The notes under the pieces: model-generated | The model's input: the letters and a program-made list of their open reading frames with translations, nothing else | What the model was told of the DNA's origin: nothing | The model's database searches: none | Shown here: piece after piece, positions 6,618-15,086 of the stretch | Layout of the letters: the number at the start of each line of letters is the position of its first letter | How positions within the stretch are numbered: the first letter of the stretch is position 1 | DNA from: Chitinophaga dinghuensis | GTDB lineage: Bacteria > Bacteroidota > Bacteroidia > Chitinophagales > Chitinophagaceae | DNA length: 64,000 bases | Direction of reading: 5' to 3' | Assembly (NCBI RefSeq): GCF_003259435.1 | Contig: NZ_QLMA01000001.1 | Coordinates: 496,001-560,000 of the forward strand | Made by a program: the position numbers and the translations under genes

Positions 6618-9392
6618 ATGTCCTCGGTACAATTGTCAGTATTCTTCCACTATCTTTTCCGCAGGCAGCTGATATTATTCAGCTGCCTGATGGCGTTTGG
6701 CTATACGCAAGGCCAATGCCCACCCAAATCTATGCTGATGGACAGTGTGATTGCGGTAGAGCAGAACAGTAGTCCCAATCCCGAGAAACTGGCACAGCTG
6801 CAAAAACTACTGCAATTGCAGCGCACCTGTTATCCTGAAAAAGATAGTATCTACGCCCGCATCATGCATCGAATGGGAAATATATATCACCTGATGCGCG
6901 TATGGAATAACGCTATTGCATATACGAAAGAAGCAATTGCTGTGAATCGGCACGCAAAAGCAAAACAAGAAACTTTCCTGGTAAACAGCTATTTTAATCT
7001 GGGCCTCTTCTATAATAAGTTGCAACTATATCCTGAGTCCTATCACTATTTCGATAGCTGCATTCTACTGGGAATAAAATATCCGGAGAAGACCAACATC
7101 GCGCTGATGGCCTTCGAAACGAAAGCATTTACCCTGTATGGTAATGCAGACTACCAACAGGCAAGGGAAGTAGCTGAACTCGGCGTAAGAGTAGCGCACA
7201 GTGCCGGCGATACGGTGTCGGAAGCGGCATTACTGGCGCAAAAAGCGCAATCCATGCTGGCCCTGGAAGATACCGCAGCAGGATCGGTTATCAGGAGAGC
7301 GGTAGCCTTGATGCCAAAGAATGCCCCCATAGAACATCGTATTTCTCTCTATGCCGTGTATGCTGGCATTCTTGCCAAAGAGAAGCATATCGCTGAAGCG
7401 ATAAAATGGTATCGCGCAGCTATTCAACAAAATAGTCAGCTCCAGCGATGGGATCAATGTGCCCGTAGTATCCTTGACCTGGGAAACTGTTACGCGGAAG
7501 AATTAAAGAACCCACAACAGGCCATGCGCTGCTATCGGGAGGGAATTGAGTTTGCTCGTAAATCCGGAGATGCCTACACATTGGCAGGGGTGTATAACAA
7601 TATTGGTTCTGCCTACTGGCATCTGAAAGATTATCCACATGCACTGGAAAATTACCAGGCGGGCCTGAATATATTGCCGGTTCATTTTACAGATACTGCT
7701 ATTGCCAGTAATCCCAACTATGAAATGTTACGCAGCGTATCGAATGATTATTTCGTGTATACGTTGCTGAGTAATAAAGCAGAATCTTTGTTGGATCTGT
7801 ATAAAACCACTCATAACAGAAAAATATTGTTGGCTGCCCTGCATACCTATCTGGTGGCGGATCAACAGGTAGATCTGATGAGAAGAAAACAGTACGGGGA
7901 ATCTACGCAGTTGTATTGGCGGGATCGTACACGCAAGATGTATGCGCAGGCGATTGAAGTCTGCTACCTCCTGCAGGATGCCTTCTCCGCATGCCATTTC
8001 TTTGAAAAAAGCAGGGCGGTATTACTAAATGATAAACTGAATGAGCTGGGTGCAAAAAAATATTTGCCTGCGGCAGATGCGGAGCAGGAGCAACAGCTAC
8101 GCATACACGAAACTACATTGCGGCAGCAGCTCGAATCCTTGACGCCGGAAAGCCCTGAATATCGCCAGGTGGCGCATCAGCTCTTTGATGCGAGAAGCGC
8201 GCTGGAACGATATATCTCCAACCTGGAAGTCTCGCACCCCGGATACTTCAGTTACAAATATGATACAACAGGTATCAGACCCGGAGATATCCGGAAATAC
8301 TTGCTACAGGCGGGAGAGTCCATGGTGAGCTATTTTCTGACAGACAGTAATGCATATGTACTGACGGTTTCTCCGCAAGGAGAACGACTGGATCGATTTG
8401 CATGCAACCGGCATGAGCTGGAAGCCTTGCAGCGCCTGTTGGCACAACGTACAATGACGGCGGCCGACTATCACCAATACACAACATTGTCCTGGAAAAT
8501 TTACCGGCAATTGTTTGCGCCGTTGCAGCTCAGGCAGGGGAGTGTGATCGTTTCTCCGGATGAATTCTTCCTGCCACTGGACGCTTTACATACAGATACT
8601 ACTCAACGGAATAGTTTGCTGGTGCGGCAATATGCATTCAGTTATGTGTATTCTGCCCGTTCCCTCATCAAACGTTCGCGTATACATAACGGTGCGCCTT
8701 ATGATTTCCTGGGTGTTGCGCCGGTGAATTACGCAGCTGAAATGCAGGCGCAACCGTTGTTGGGAGCTGATAGGTCGGTGGATAATATTCGTGGCGATTA
8801 TCATGGCGCCCGGATTTTATCAGGTGTAAAGGCTACGAGGAAAAATTTCCTGGAACAGTTGCCACGCAGTAGTGTGGTGCAGTTGTATACCCATGCGAGT
8901 GCAGGAACGGAGCAAGGAGAGCCGGTATTGTATCTTGCAGATGCGACGATACGTTTGCCTGAAATTAAGTTGTTGGAAGACACGGTTACGTCGTTGATAA
9001 TTTTGTCTTCCTGTGAATCGGGCGCTGGGCGCCTGGCCCAGGGAGAAGGCGTATTGAGCCTTGCCAGAGGCTTCACCCTCACAGGTATTCCTGCGGTTAT
9101 TACGGCCCTCTGGCAGATCGATAATGCGGCTACTTATGAATTGACAGAAGACCTGCATGCCGCACTGGCAAAGGGCATACGTAAAGATATCGCCTTACAG
9201 CAGGCGAAATTGAAATACCTGGAAAATAATGATATAGACAGACAACTGCCCTATTACTGGGCCGCTTCTGTACTGATAGGGGATACAGCCCCTGTGCCTG
9301 TTGCCGAAAGTACCGGAATAGCATGGTGGTGGCTGCTGGCAGGAACAGTATTGTTGATAGGCGTCATCTTTATTTTGAAAAAAGTTTTGTAA
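6618..9392 (+). CDS. TPR-CHAT peptidase with signal peptide and C-terminal membrane anchor
   Basis: A 924-residue protein. An N-terminal hydrophobic segment (about residues 17-31, LILFSCLMAFGYTQG) looks like a signal peptide. Some 400 residues of TPR helices follow (for example YTLAGVYNNIGSAYWHLKDYPHALENYQAGL), then a connector. The CHAT domain (about 560-890) has the caspase-like dyad His759 (LYTHASAG) and Cys799 (LSSCESGAG) plus the GEGVLSLARGFTLTGIPAVITALW block. It ends with a hydrophobic helix and basic tail (WWWLLAGTVLLIGVIFILKKVL). The CHAT domain is thus predicted outside the cytoplasm, unlike the cytosolic CHAT proteins of CRISPR and gasdermin systems. It starts 4 bases after the S8 gene, so the two peptidases are probably co-translated. 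Confidence 0.92.
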   Translation: MSSVQLSVFFHYLFRRQLILFSCLMAFGYTQGQCPPKSMLMDSVIAVEQNSSPNPEKLAQLQKLLQLQRTCYPEKDSIYARIMHRMGNIYHLMRVWNNAIAYTKEAIAVNRHAKAKQETFLVNSYFNLGLFYNKLQLYPESYHYFDSCILLGIKYPEKTNIALMAFETKAFTLYGNADYQQAREVAELGVRVAHSAGDTVSEAALLAQKAQSMLALEDTAAGSVIRRAVALMPKNAPIEHRISLYAVYAGILAKEKHIAEAIKWYRAAIQQNSQLQRWDQCARSILDLGNCYAEELKNPQQAMRCYREGIEFARKSGDAYTLAGVYNNIGSAYWHLKDYPHALENYQAGLNILPVHFTDTAIASNPNYEMLRSVSNDYFVYTLLSNKAESLLDLYKTTHNRKILLAALHTYLVADQQVDLMRRKQYGESTQLYWRDRTRKMYAQAIEVCYLLQDAFSACHFFEKSRAVLLNDKLNELGAKKYLPAADAEQEQQLRIHETTLRQQLESLTPESPEYRQVAHQLFDARSALERYISNLEVSHPGYFSYKYDTTGIRPGDIRKYLLQAGESMVSYFLTDSNAYVLTVSPQGERLDRFACNRHELEALQRLLAQRTMTAADYHQYTTLSWKIYRQLFAPLQLRQGSVIVSPDEFFLPLDALHTDTTQRNSLLVRQYAFSYVYSARSLIKRSRIHNGAPYDFLGVAPVNYAAEMQAQPLLGADRSVDNIRGDYHGARILSGVKATRKNFLEQLPRSSVVQLYTHASAGTEQGEPVLYLADATIRLPEIKLLEDTVTSLIILSSCESGAGRLAQGEGVLSLARGFTLTGIPAVITALWQIDNAATYELTEDLHAALAKGIRKDIALQQAKLKYLENNDIDRQLPYYWAASVLIGDTAPVPVAESTGIAWWWLLAGTVLLIGVIFILKKVL

Positions 9393-9468
9393 AAGTGTTT
9401 CCCGGATTATTTCGTAACGCGACTAAATCTGTAGTGAAAGATTTTTCTAACTCCAAAATATTCATGCC

Positions 9469-10002
9469 ATGTCAAATAATATCAATACTGTCAAGGATCA
9501 ACTGGCGGAAATCACTGCCAGAGCTGCCAATGGAGGCGCCTTTTATCCTAATCCTGATGATCCTAATCCATGGCCATGGCCTATTGGACCGATTGTACGC
9601 GAGGCCTGGAAAGTGAGCCTGCTGGATATTATTGCGCGTCGTTATCCTGAGATTCATGATTATATCCATGGTGGCGGCCCGATTTGGAATAAAGCAGTCA
9701 ATAAAGAAATATTTGCTCGCGCTATAGCGAAAGAAACTGTCTCCAATGCTTTGAACATTGCCTACACTGCAGGGGGGAAAGCCGAAGCTGCCGCGAAATA
9801 TGTGGAGGATGTAACGGACGAATTATGTCCGCGTCAACCCAAATTCCCACGTCCTCATCATTTTGATGCACTGGAACAATTTATTATTGGCCAGGAGTTC
9901 AGGAATGCTGCGGCGGCTATCGAAAACGGCGCATTAAAGTCGACCTTGCAAAATGCGGCTGGTAGGCTATTTAACGCAGCTACCAGCAATGATGCGGGTT
10001 AA
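9469..10002 (+). CDS. Unrecognised 177-residue protein of the peptidase cassette
   Basis: No family was recognised. It lacks a signal peptide and transmembrane helix. It has a Pro/Trp/Asp-rich segment near residues 26-40 (NPDDPNPWPWPIGP), followed by mostly helical, Ala-rich sequence (AIAKETVSNALNIAYTAGG, EFRNAAAAIENGALKSTLQNAAG) and one Cys in DELCPRQPK. It lies 76 bases after the CHAT gene on the same strand and before a lipoprotein gene. Position makes it a candidate substrate, effector or regulator of the S8/CHAT pair. That is inference from context only. Confidence 0.7.
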   Translation: MSNNINTVKDQLAEITARAANGGAFYPNPDDPNPWPWPIGPIVREAWKVSLLDIIARRYPEIHDYIHGGGPIWNKAVNKEIFARAIAKETVSNALNIAYTAGGKAEAAAKYVEDVTDELCPRQPKFPRPHHFDALEQFIIGQEFRNAAAAIENGALKSTLQNAAGRLFNAATSNDAG

Positions 10003-10028
10003 TCACCATCCCCATTAACAAAACAAGT

Positions 10029-10592
10029 ATGAAAAAATTTTTCAGTTTCGTAGTGTTCCCTGCAATTGCGTGCATAATGCTGTTAGGCAGTTGTAAAAAA
10101 GGAGATACCGGGCCTTCCGGTCCGGCAGGACCAGCAGGCAATGCCAACGTGATTTATTCCAACTGGATTCAAACAAGTAATTGGGTGAAATCAACTACTT
10201 CCGTGGGAAGCGGTAAAGTAACCTACTATTTTGATGTTGCCTCCAACGATTTAACACAGGATATACTGGATAAAGGAACCGTATTAGTGTATGCAGTGCT
10301 TTATAACGATCCCGATGGCGTAGGAATTGCCAAGTTGCTGCCCAGCATTTATTATGACGGAGGAAGTGCGGGCACCCAGTATCGTTTTCAGTATGGTTTA
10401 TTCCTGAATAAAGTCCGTATTATTTGTGACGTAGTACCCAATGGGATTCCTGCGACCAGTAATAAAGTAAGAGTGGTAATTATTCCTGGAGGAGTATCCG
10501 GGGTAATTACAGGCCGCAGTGCTACGCCGCCAGATTATAGCAAACTTAGTTACGAACAGGTATGCGAAATGTATAATATCCGTCCGTACTGA
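10029..10592 (+). CDS. Lipoprotein with a short collagen-like Gly-X-Y stretch
   Basis: A 187-residue protein with a lipoprotein signal peptide (MLLGSCKKG, Cys near residue 22), followed at once by four to five Gly-X-Y triplets (GDTGPSGPAGPAG) and then about 145 residues of beta-rich sequence beginning NVIYSNWIQ. This layout is common among small surface or periplasmic Bacteroidota lipoproteins of unknown role. It lies 26 bases after the 177-residue gene and is probably the last gene of the cassette, as two hairpins follow. Confidence 0.75.
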   Translation: MKKFFSFVVFPAIACIMLLGSCKKGDTGPSGPAGPAGNANVIYSNWIQTSNWVKSTTSVGSGKVTYYFDVASNDLTQDILDKGTVLVYAVLYNDPDGVGIAKLLPSIYYDGGSAGTQYRFQYGLFLNKVRIICDVVPNGIPATSNKVRVVIIPGGVSGVITGRSATPPDYSKLSYEQVCEMYNIRPY

Positions 10593-10620
10593 TTTGATTG
10601 AGCGTTACAATCACAAAAAA

Positions 10621-10648
10621 GTCCTGCACTTTGGGTTGAGTACAGGAC
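10621..10648. other. Inverted repeat downstream of the cassette
   Basis: GTCCTGcACT (10621-10630) pairs with AGTaCAGGAC (10639-10648) with one internal mismatch. No T-run follows directly. It may act as an mRNA-stabilising hairpin just before the stronger terminator. Confidence 0.5.
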
Positions 10649-10655
10649 AAAAATT

Positions 10656-10686
10656 AAAGGCAGCCATTCGCAGGGCTGCCTTTTTT
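10656..10686. terminator. Bidirectional intrinsic terminator
   Basis: AAAGGCAGCC and GGCTGCCTTT pair around attcgcag. A T-run follows on the plus strand and an A/T-rich run on the minus strand. It lies between convergent genes. Confidence 0.85.
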
Positions 10687-10698
10687 GATGCGTTGAAA

Positions 10699-11928
10699 TT
10701 AATTATAGATGCGTTTGATGAACCATATGTCTCTCAAACTGAAATTAAACACGGCATTGATATAATTCTCTTTCACCATTCCATTTGCACTGGTGCCTCG
10801 TTGTCCAACTTCCAGACCAATATAGTACCGCAGCTGTCCGTTTTTGCTAGGGGCAGAAAAACCTACGGTGCCGGATTTATCAGAGATGGCAGTGTTATTG
10901 ATGACCAGTGGTGATTGCGTATAGCTGAAGCCCGCCTGGAAGGTCATACCTTCATAGGTTTTGTTATAATATTTCTTCTGCAAGGCGTATTCAATACCGG
11001 TAGAGTAGCGGTGACCATTCTGATAATAATAACCGGTTCCTTTATCATTCAGCCCATTGAACTGCTGCTGGCGGTAATCTGCCGCCCAGGTAATAGTACC
11101 GTTGGTGAGAGAGATACCACCGCCTATCTCAGTAGGGAGTGTGAAGTACTGAGGGTTTTGTGTCTCCGTATACAATACGGTTTCATCCTGGTTTACGATA
11201 TTCACTTTTTCCTGCAGCTTCATCTTTGTCTGGAAGCGATAGGTGGCGCCCAATCCCAGTACCCAGTCTTTCCCTAATTTACCGCTGTACTGTCCGCCTG
11301 CGGTGAAGTTAGGTTTGAAGGTATAGGCATTGTTTTGTGTAACAACGGAATCGGAACCTACTGTCTGAGAAACGTTCAGCGGACCAAAGAGGAACCCGGT
11401 AGAAACGCCGACAGAGAAATTTTTAGAGAGCTGGAATCCATTGGAGATATAAGCTCTGTTCAAACCGCCTGTTCCTTCCCTGGTACCGGTTACCGGGTTG
11501 CCGGTTCCGGTGATGTATTGTTTGCTGAGCAATTTATAGTTGATGGTACTGAACGGCGTAATACCTGCGCTCATGCCCCAGAACTTAGCCGCCTTAAAAC
11601 CGATTGCCAGTCGTTTGAAATTCACATCTGTGGCATTTTGGGAAAGATTAGTTCCCAGGTAACTTACATTGGTAGCGCCGATGGATACGTCCATCATAAA
11701 ATTCTGTGGCGCTAGTCCGGTATAGGAAGCGGGGTTCAGTTCATTGAGATAACCTCCTGAACGACGACCGATACCGGTACTTCCCATACCATAATTTCGG
11801 CTGTAGTCCCTGGTTTCCAGATCTCCGATACCAAAGGCCGAATAAATGGAATTAAGCCCGTGTTGCGCTTTAGCGGCATTCGCACCTAACAGCAGCACCC
11901 AAAGTATATGTTGTTTTCTTATTCTCAT
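10699..11928 (-). CDS. Predicted outer-membrane beta-barrel protein (FadL/PorV-like)
   Basis: A 409-residue protein with a signal peptide ending KAQHG. The mature part has many alternating, aromatic-ended beta strands. The start (SIYSAFGIGDLETRDYSRNYGMGSTGIGRRSGGYLNELNPASYTGL) resembles the N-terminal plug of FadL/PorV-like barrels, where conserved NPAS-type turns are typical. The protein ends in a strand (NFSLRDIWFIKRIYN), as expected for BAM-inserted barrels. It lies 21 bases downstream of the DUF4270 lipoprotein gene and is probably co-transcribed with it. The cargo is unknown. Confidence 0.75.
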   Translation of the reverse strand: MRIRKQHILWVLLLGANAAKAQHGLNSIYSAFGIGDLETRDYSRNYGMGSTGIGRRSGGYLNELNPASYTGLAPQNFMMDVSIGATNVSYLGTNLSQNATDVNFKRLAIGFKAAKFWGMSAGITPFSTINYKLLSKQYITGTGNPVTGTREGTGGLNRAYISNGFQLSKNFSVGVSTGFLFGPLNVSQTVGSDSVVTQNNAYTFKPNFTAGGQYSGKLGKDWVLGLGATYRFQTKMKLQEKVNIVNQDETVLYTETQNPQYFTLPTEIGGGISLTNGTITWAADYRQQQFNGLNDKGTGYYYQNGHRYSTGIEYALQKKYYNKTYEGMTFQAGFSYTQSPLVINNTAISDKSGTVGFSAPSKNGQLRYYIGLEVGQRGTSANGMVKENYINAVFNFSLRDIWFIKRIYN

Positions 11929-11949
11929 GATGAGTATCTATGTAGAATC

Positions 11950-13284
11950 CTATTTGTACAGTATGTAGTAAACCTGGATTTTTAACTTGTTGTTTCCGTT
12001 CTGTTGATCACCCAATACCAGGCGGTCGAGGGTGGTTTTTCCATCGCTGGAACTAGGTGTCAGGGCCAGTCCGCGGGTGGTATAGCCAGTAGTGGAAAGT
12101 TCTGTCTGACAGTAGGAGGTGATGTCATACTGGTAATAGGTATGTTCATTGAACATATTATCGATTACCAGGGCGCCATAGGAAAGCGTATCTGTAATAT
12201 TGTTGTTGGCATCCATATGACAGAGTGCGAGTCGTGGTGGAAGCCGGTAATTGGTATAGCTTCCCCGGATGGGTTCTACTGTCAGTAATACTTTCATGAG
12301 TTGGAAGTATTTACCTAATTGGAGCAGACTTTTGAGATACGGTATGTCGATGCGTGTAACCAACCCCGTTATAGGCTGCATATACGCTGTATTATTAGTA
12401 CTAGTTGTAGGTAAGGTAGGCGCAGTAGGGCTCAGGGGGCTGATGGCCGTACCTGAGCGATTATACGCCACATGGTTAAATTGAAGGTTAGGAGCCGTCA
12501 TTCTGAAATCAACGTACTTCACTGTCGTGATCATCTCATTAGCATGATAGTACAGTCGCATATAGAGGCTGCTGTCGTTTGCCAGGTAACCGGTAACGGA
12601 CTTGCTGAGCGGGCCGGCCTGAATGTTCATTCCTTTGAAGAATTCCAGCCAGGTTGCGGAGGTGCTGATGTCTGCGCTTTTGCTGCGGATCATTTCAAAC
12701 AGCTGTGCGCCCAATGCATCTGACATGGGTACGCGGATCACATTATCCGTTTTGGGGCGGATGATTCCTGTGAAAGAGCCAATAGGCGTGGTTTCCGTCT
12801 TAAAAGTATTGTTATTGTATATATTGTAATAGTTGGTAGCTGGTTGAATGGTTTGTATTACCCGGGAGATGCGGAAGTCTTGTGGAATGGTCGTATCTCC
12901 TACCGCATATCCATTTGGTTTCATGATCATCACCATGGAATCGTATGCGGCGCCAAATTCGGGAATGTCGAGGGTCGGCGGCGCAGCGATTTGAAAGTAG
13001 GTATCGGCGCTGATGTTCCCGAAGAGGGGGTCCGTGTTTTGACCAACGATGGCATTACCCGCGCCGGAAGTAGGAACGGAGTCGTACTGTATATTCTTCA
13101 TTTGCACCGTGAGGGTGTCACTGAGGATATAATCTGTGTTCTGATCAGTACCAATGATATTGTCGTAGGTAAACCCTGCTTTCTGACAGGATGATAAAGC
13201 TGCTATCAGTAGCACTATTGCCAGGAGGCCCGTCAGCGGAAAACGGAAGACCCCGTAAATGAAACGATCCCTTTTATTATTCAT
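11950..13284 (-). CDS. DUF4270 family lipoprotein
   Basis: A 444-residue protein from the ATG at 13284; a longer upstream frame lacks signal-peptide character. The lipobox is ALSSC, with Cys about 28 residues from the start, followed by the DUF4270 pattern (ILSDTLTVQMKNIQYDSVPTSG ... GQNTDPLFGNISADTYFQI ... FGAAYDSMVMIM). DUF4270 proteins are Bacteroidota envelope lipoproteins without a settled biochemical role. It shares a divergent promoter region with the Kelch/DUF4907 genes and is followed by a barrel protein, suggesting one surface assembly. Confidence 0.88.
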   Translation of the reverse strand: MNNKRDRFIYGVFRFPLTGLLAIVLLIAALSSCQKAGFTYDNIIGTDQNTDYILSDTLTVQMKNIQYDSVPTSGAGNAIVGQNTDPLFGNISADTYFQIAAPPTLDIPEFGAAYDSMVMIMKPNGYAVGDTTIPQDFRISRVIQTIQPATNYYNIYNNNTFKTETTPIGSFTGIIRPKTDNVIRVPMSDALGAQLFEMIRSKSADISTSATWLEFFKGMNIQAGPLSKSVTGYLANDSSLYMRLYYHANEMITTVKYVDFRMTAPNLQFNHVAYNRSGTAISPLSPTAPTLPTTSTNNTAYMQPITGLVTRIDIPYLKSLLQLGKYFQLMKVLLTVEPIRGSYTNYRLPPRLALCHMDANNNITDTLSYGALVIDNMFNEHTYYQYDITSYCQTELSTTGYTTRGLALTPSSSDGKTTLDRLVLGDQQNGNNKLKIQVYYILYK

Positions 13285-13479
13285 AGTGCGCAATTTTAGA
13301 CAGGATCGATACTTACTGACGCTGTAATATGCCAATAGGGGAAATTTATCGACGAACAGGATCATCCGTTCCATGTGCCGCCAATAGCGGCCCCGGCGGG
13401 GATATAACCCCAAAGATTACTGCTGGCAGATAAAAAACAGGGATTTATCCGCTAAAAACGGGCGAGTATCTATTTCCTG

Positions 13480-13509
13480 TTTGACGGAATGTTACTGCGG
13501 ATAATTTTG
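13480..13509 (+). promoter_or_regulatory. Bacteroidota-type promoter for the Kelch/DUF4907 operon
   Basis: TTTG (13480-13483), an 18-base spacer and TAATTTTG (13502-13509) match the -33 TTTG / -7 TAnnTTTG consensus of Bacteroidota housekeeping promoters. The ATG at 13527 is 17 bases downstream, so the leader would be short. Confidence 0.7.
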
Positions 13510-13526
13510 GCGCTGTTAAAAAGGAT

Positions 13527-14531
13527 ATGCAAATGCGTAATTTCAAAAGTTATAGTTTATTATTGATCGCCTCGGTGCTGGCTTCGTGCTCCAAGGACAG
13601 TACATCTACCTCCAAGCTGGGTAACTGGATCAAGCGTTCTGAATTTGAAGGGGTGGCCAGAAGTGCTGCTGCATCATTTGTGATTGATAATAAAGCCTAC
13701 ATCGGTACCGGTTACGACGGTACGAACAGGCTGCAGGACTTTTGGGTATATGACGTTAGCCTGAATCAATGGACGCAGAAAGCCCTTTTCCCAGGTGTTG
13801 GTCGTAATAATGCCAGTGGATTTGCTGCAGCCGGCAAAGGCTATGTTGGTATCGGTTATGATGGTCTGAATAAATTAAGCGATTTCTATCAATACGATCC
13901 TACCGCAAATACCTGGACCCGCAAAGCTGATTTCGCTGGAAGTGCACGCTATGGCGCTGTTTCCTTCGCTTTAAAAGATCAGGGTTATATTGCTACCGGT
14001 TATGATGGTAACTGGCTGAAAGATAACTGGATGTATGATCCAACCAGCAACACCTGGACACAGGAGCAAAGTATCAATACCGGTAAAAGAACAGATGCAT
14101 CTGTTTTTGTAATCGCTAACAGAGCTTATGTGTGCATGGGTACTGCCAATGGTACTAATGTGACTGACTTCTACGCGTATGATGCAGATCAGGCACAATG
14201 GATTCAGTTACGTCCTATTGCGAATGTATCTGACCAAAGCTATGATGATGCCTATAACTTCGCTGGTTATGCCGCTGCGGCTTTTGCCATGAAAGGAAAA
14301 GGTTACATCGCTACCGGTATTAAAAGCGGATTATCTACTGCCGTATGGGAATACGATCCTACAACGGATCTCTGGAATCAGAAAACAGACTTTGAAGGCG
14401 CTGCCCGCAGCTATGCTACCGGCTTCACCGTAAATGATCGTGGATTCGTGGTACTGGGCACCAGCTCCAGCCAACCATTCGATGATATGTGGGAATTTGA
14501 TCCAACTGCACAATACAACCCAAATGACTAA
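13527..14531 (+). CDS. Kelch-repeat beta-propeller lipoprotein
   Basis: A 334-residue protein. The signal peptide has lipobox VLASC (Cys about 21). Six or so Kelch-type blades of about 48 residues follow, each with the pattern AYIGTGYDG...L.DFW.YD...W.QK..F.G.AR (for example GKGYVGIGYDGLNKLSDFYQYDPTANTWTRKADF). It should form a surface or periplasmic propeller, most likely for protein or glycan binding. Its stop overlaps the start of the DUF4907 gene by 8 bases, so the two are co-translated. A very good TTTG/TAnnTTTG promoter lies just upstream. Confidence 0.92.
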   Translation: MQMRNFKSYSLLLIASVLASCSKDSTSTSKLGNWIKRSEFEGVARSAAASFVIDNKAYIGTGYDGTNRLQDFWVYDVSLNQWTQKALFPGVGRNNASGFAAAGKGYVGIGYDGLNKLSDFYQYDPTANTWTRKADFAGSARYGAVSFALKDQGYIATGYDGNWLKDNWMYDPTSNTWTQEQSINTGKRTDASVFVIANRAYVCMGTANGTNVTDFYAYDADQAQWIQLRPIANVSDQSYDDAYNFAGYAAAAFAMKGKGYIATGIKSGLSTAVWEYDPTTDLWNQKTDFEGAARSYATGFTVNDRGFVVLGTSSSQPFDDMWEFDPTAQYNPND

Positions 14532-14859
14532 ACGTAATTATCTCCTGTTTGCCAGCTTCATGGTATTACTGGCAGTTGTCGCCTGGAGATTCGCAAAACA
14601 TGCGGAACCTAAACAGGATGATATGCTGTCTGTCATAGCAGAACCTTTTCAGGTACACGATGGCTGGGGGTACAAGGTACTGGTAGGCGGAAAAACCTTC
14701 ATTTATCAGGATGCTATTCCCGGACTACCAGGCAACAAACCTTTTACATCAAAAGATGATGCGCTGCGGGTAGGAAATATGGTGGTGACAAAACTCACCA
14801 GTCATAAAATTCCTTCCATCAATGAAGCAGATTTAAAATCATTGCAGATTAAATTCTGA
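14524..14859 (+). CDS. DUF4907 family protein
   Basis: A 111-residue protein starting at the ATG at 14524, which overlaps the Kelch stop. An N-terminal membrane or signal helix (YLLFASFMVLLAVVAW) is followed by a compact domain: YKVLVGGKTFIYQDAIPGLPGNKPFTSKDDALRVGNMVVTKL ... PSINEADLKSL, the DUF4907 pattern. Function unknown. DUF4907 genes are commonly found with Kelch and DUF4270-type genes in this phylum, as here. Confidence 0.85.
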   Translation: MTKRNYLLFASFMVLLAVVAWRFAKHAEPKQDDMLSVIAEPFQVHDGWGYKVLVGGKTFIYQDAIPGLPGNKPFTSKDDALRVGNMVVTKLTSHKIPSINEADLKSLQIKF

Positions 14860-14886
14860 TATAGTCCACAAATTTATTGCAGTAAC

Positions 14887-14911
14887 GCCTCCGTGACATG
14901 TGCACGGAGGC
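14887..14911 (+). terminator. Terminator-like hairpin after the DUF4907 gene
   Basis: GCCTCCGTG and CACGGAGGC form a 9-bp perfect stem around ACATGTG. Only a weak T-tract follows (ttagttgctt). The next 170 bases up to the kinase gene are AT-rich, with no recognised promoter box. Confidence 0.6.
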
Positions 14912-15086
14912 TTAGTTGCTTATAGCACACTCAACTGTTGAAACCCACTGTTTTGGGAGATTTTAAGGATTCTTTAAGAGTATTTTAATTGGATATTTTA
15001 TTTTAACATATTGTATGTACTGGATTAACACATTTTAACATTAATGTTTCCAGATCCTTACTAAGTTTAACGCATCGTTATAGAAG

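Noticed and set aside
10095..10140. Gly-X-Y triplets suggesting a collagen-like structural protein or phage tail fibre
   Set aside because: Only four to five triplets right after a lipobox; this is a common linker in Bacteroidota lipoproteins and no phage genes are nearby.
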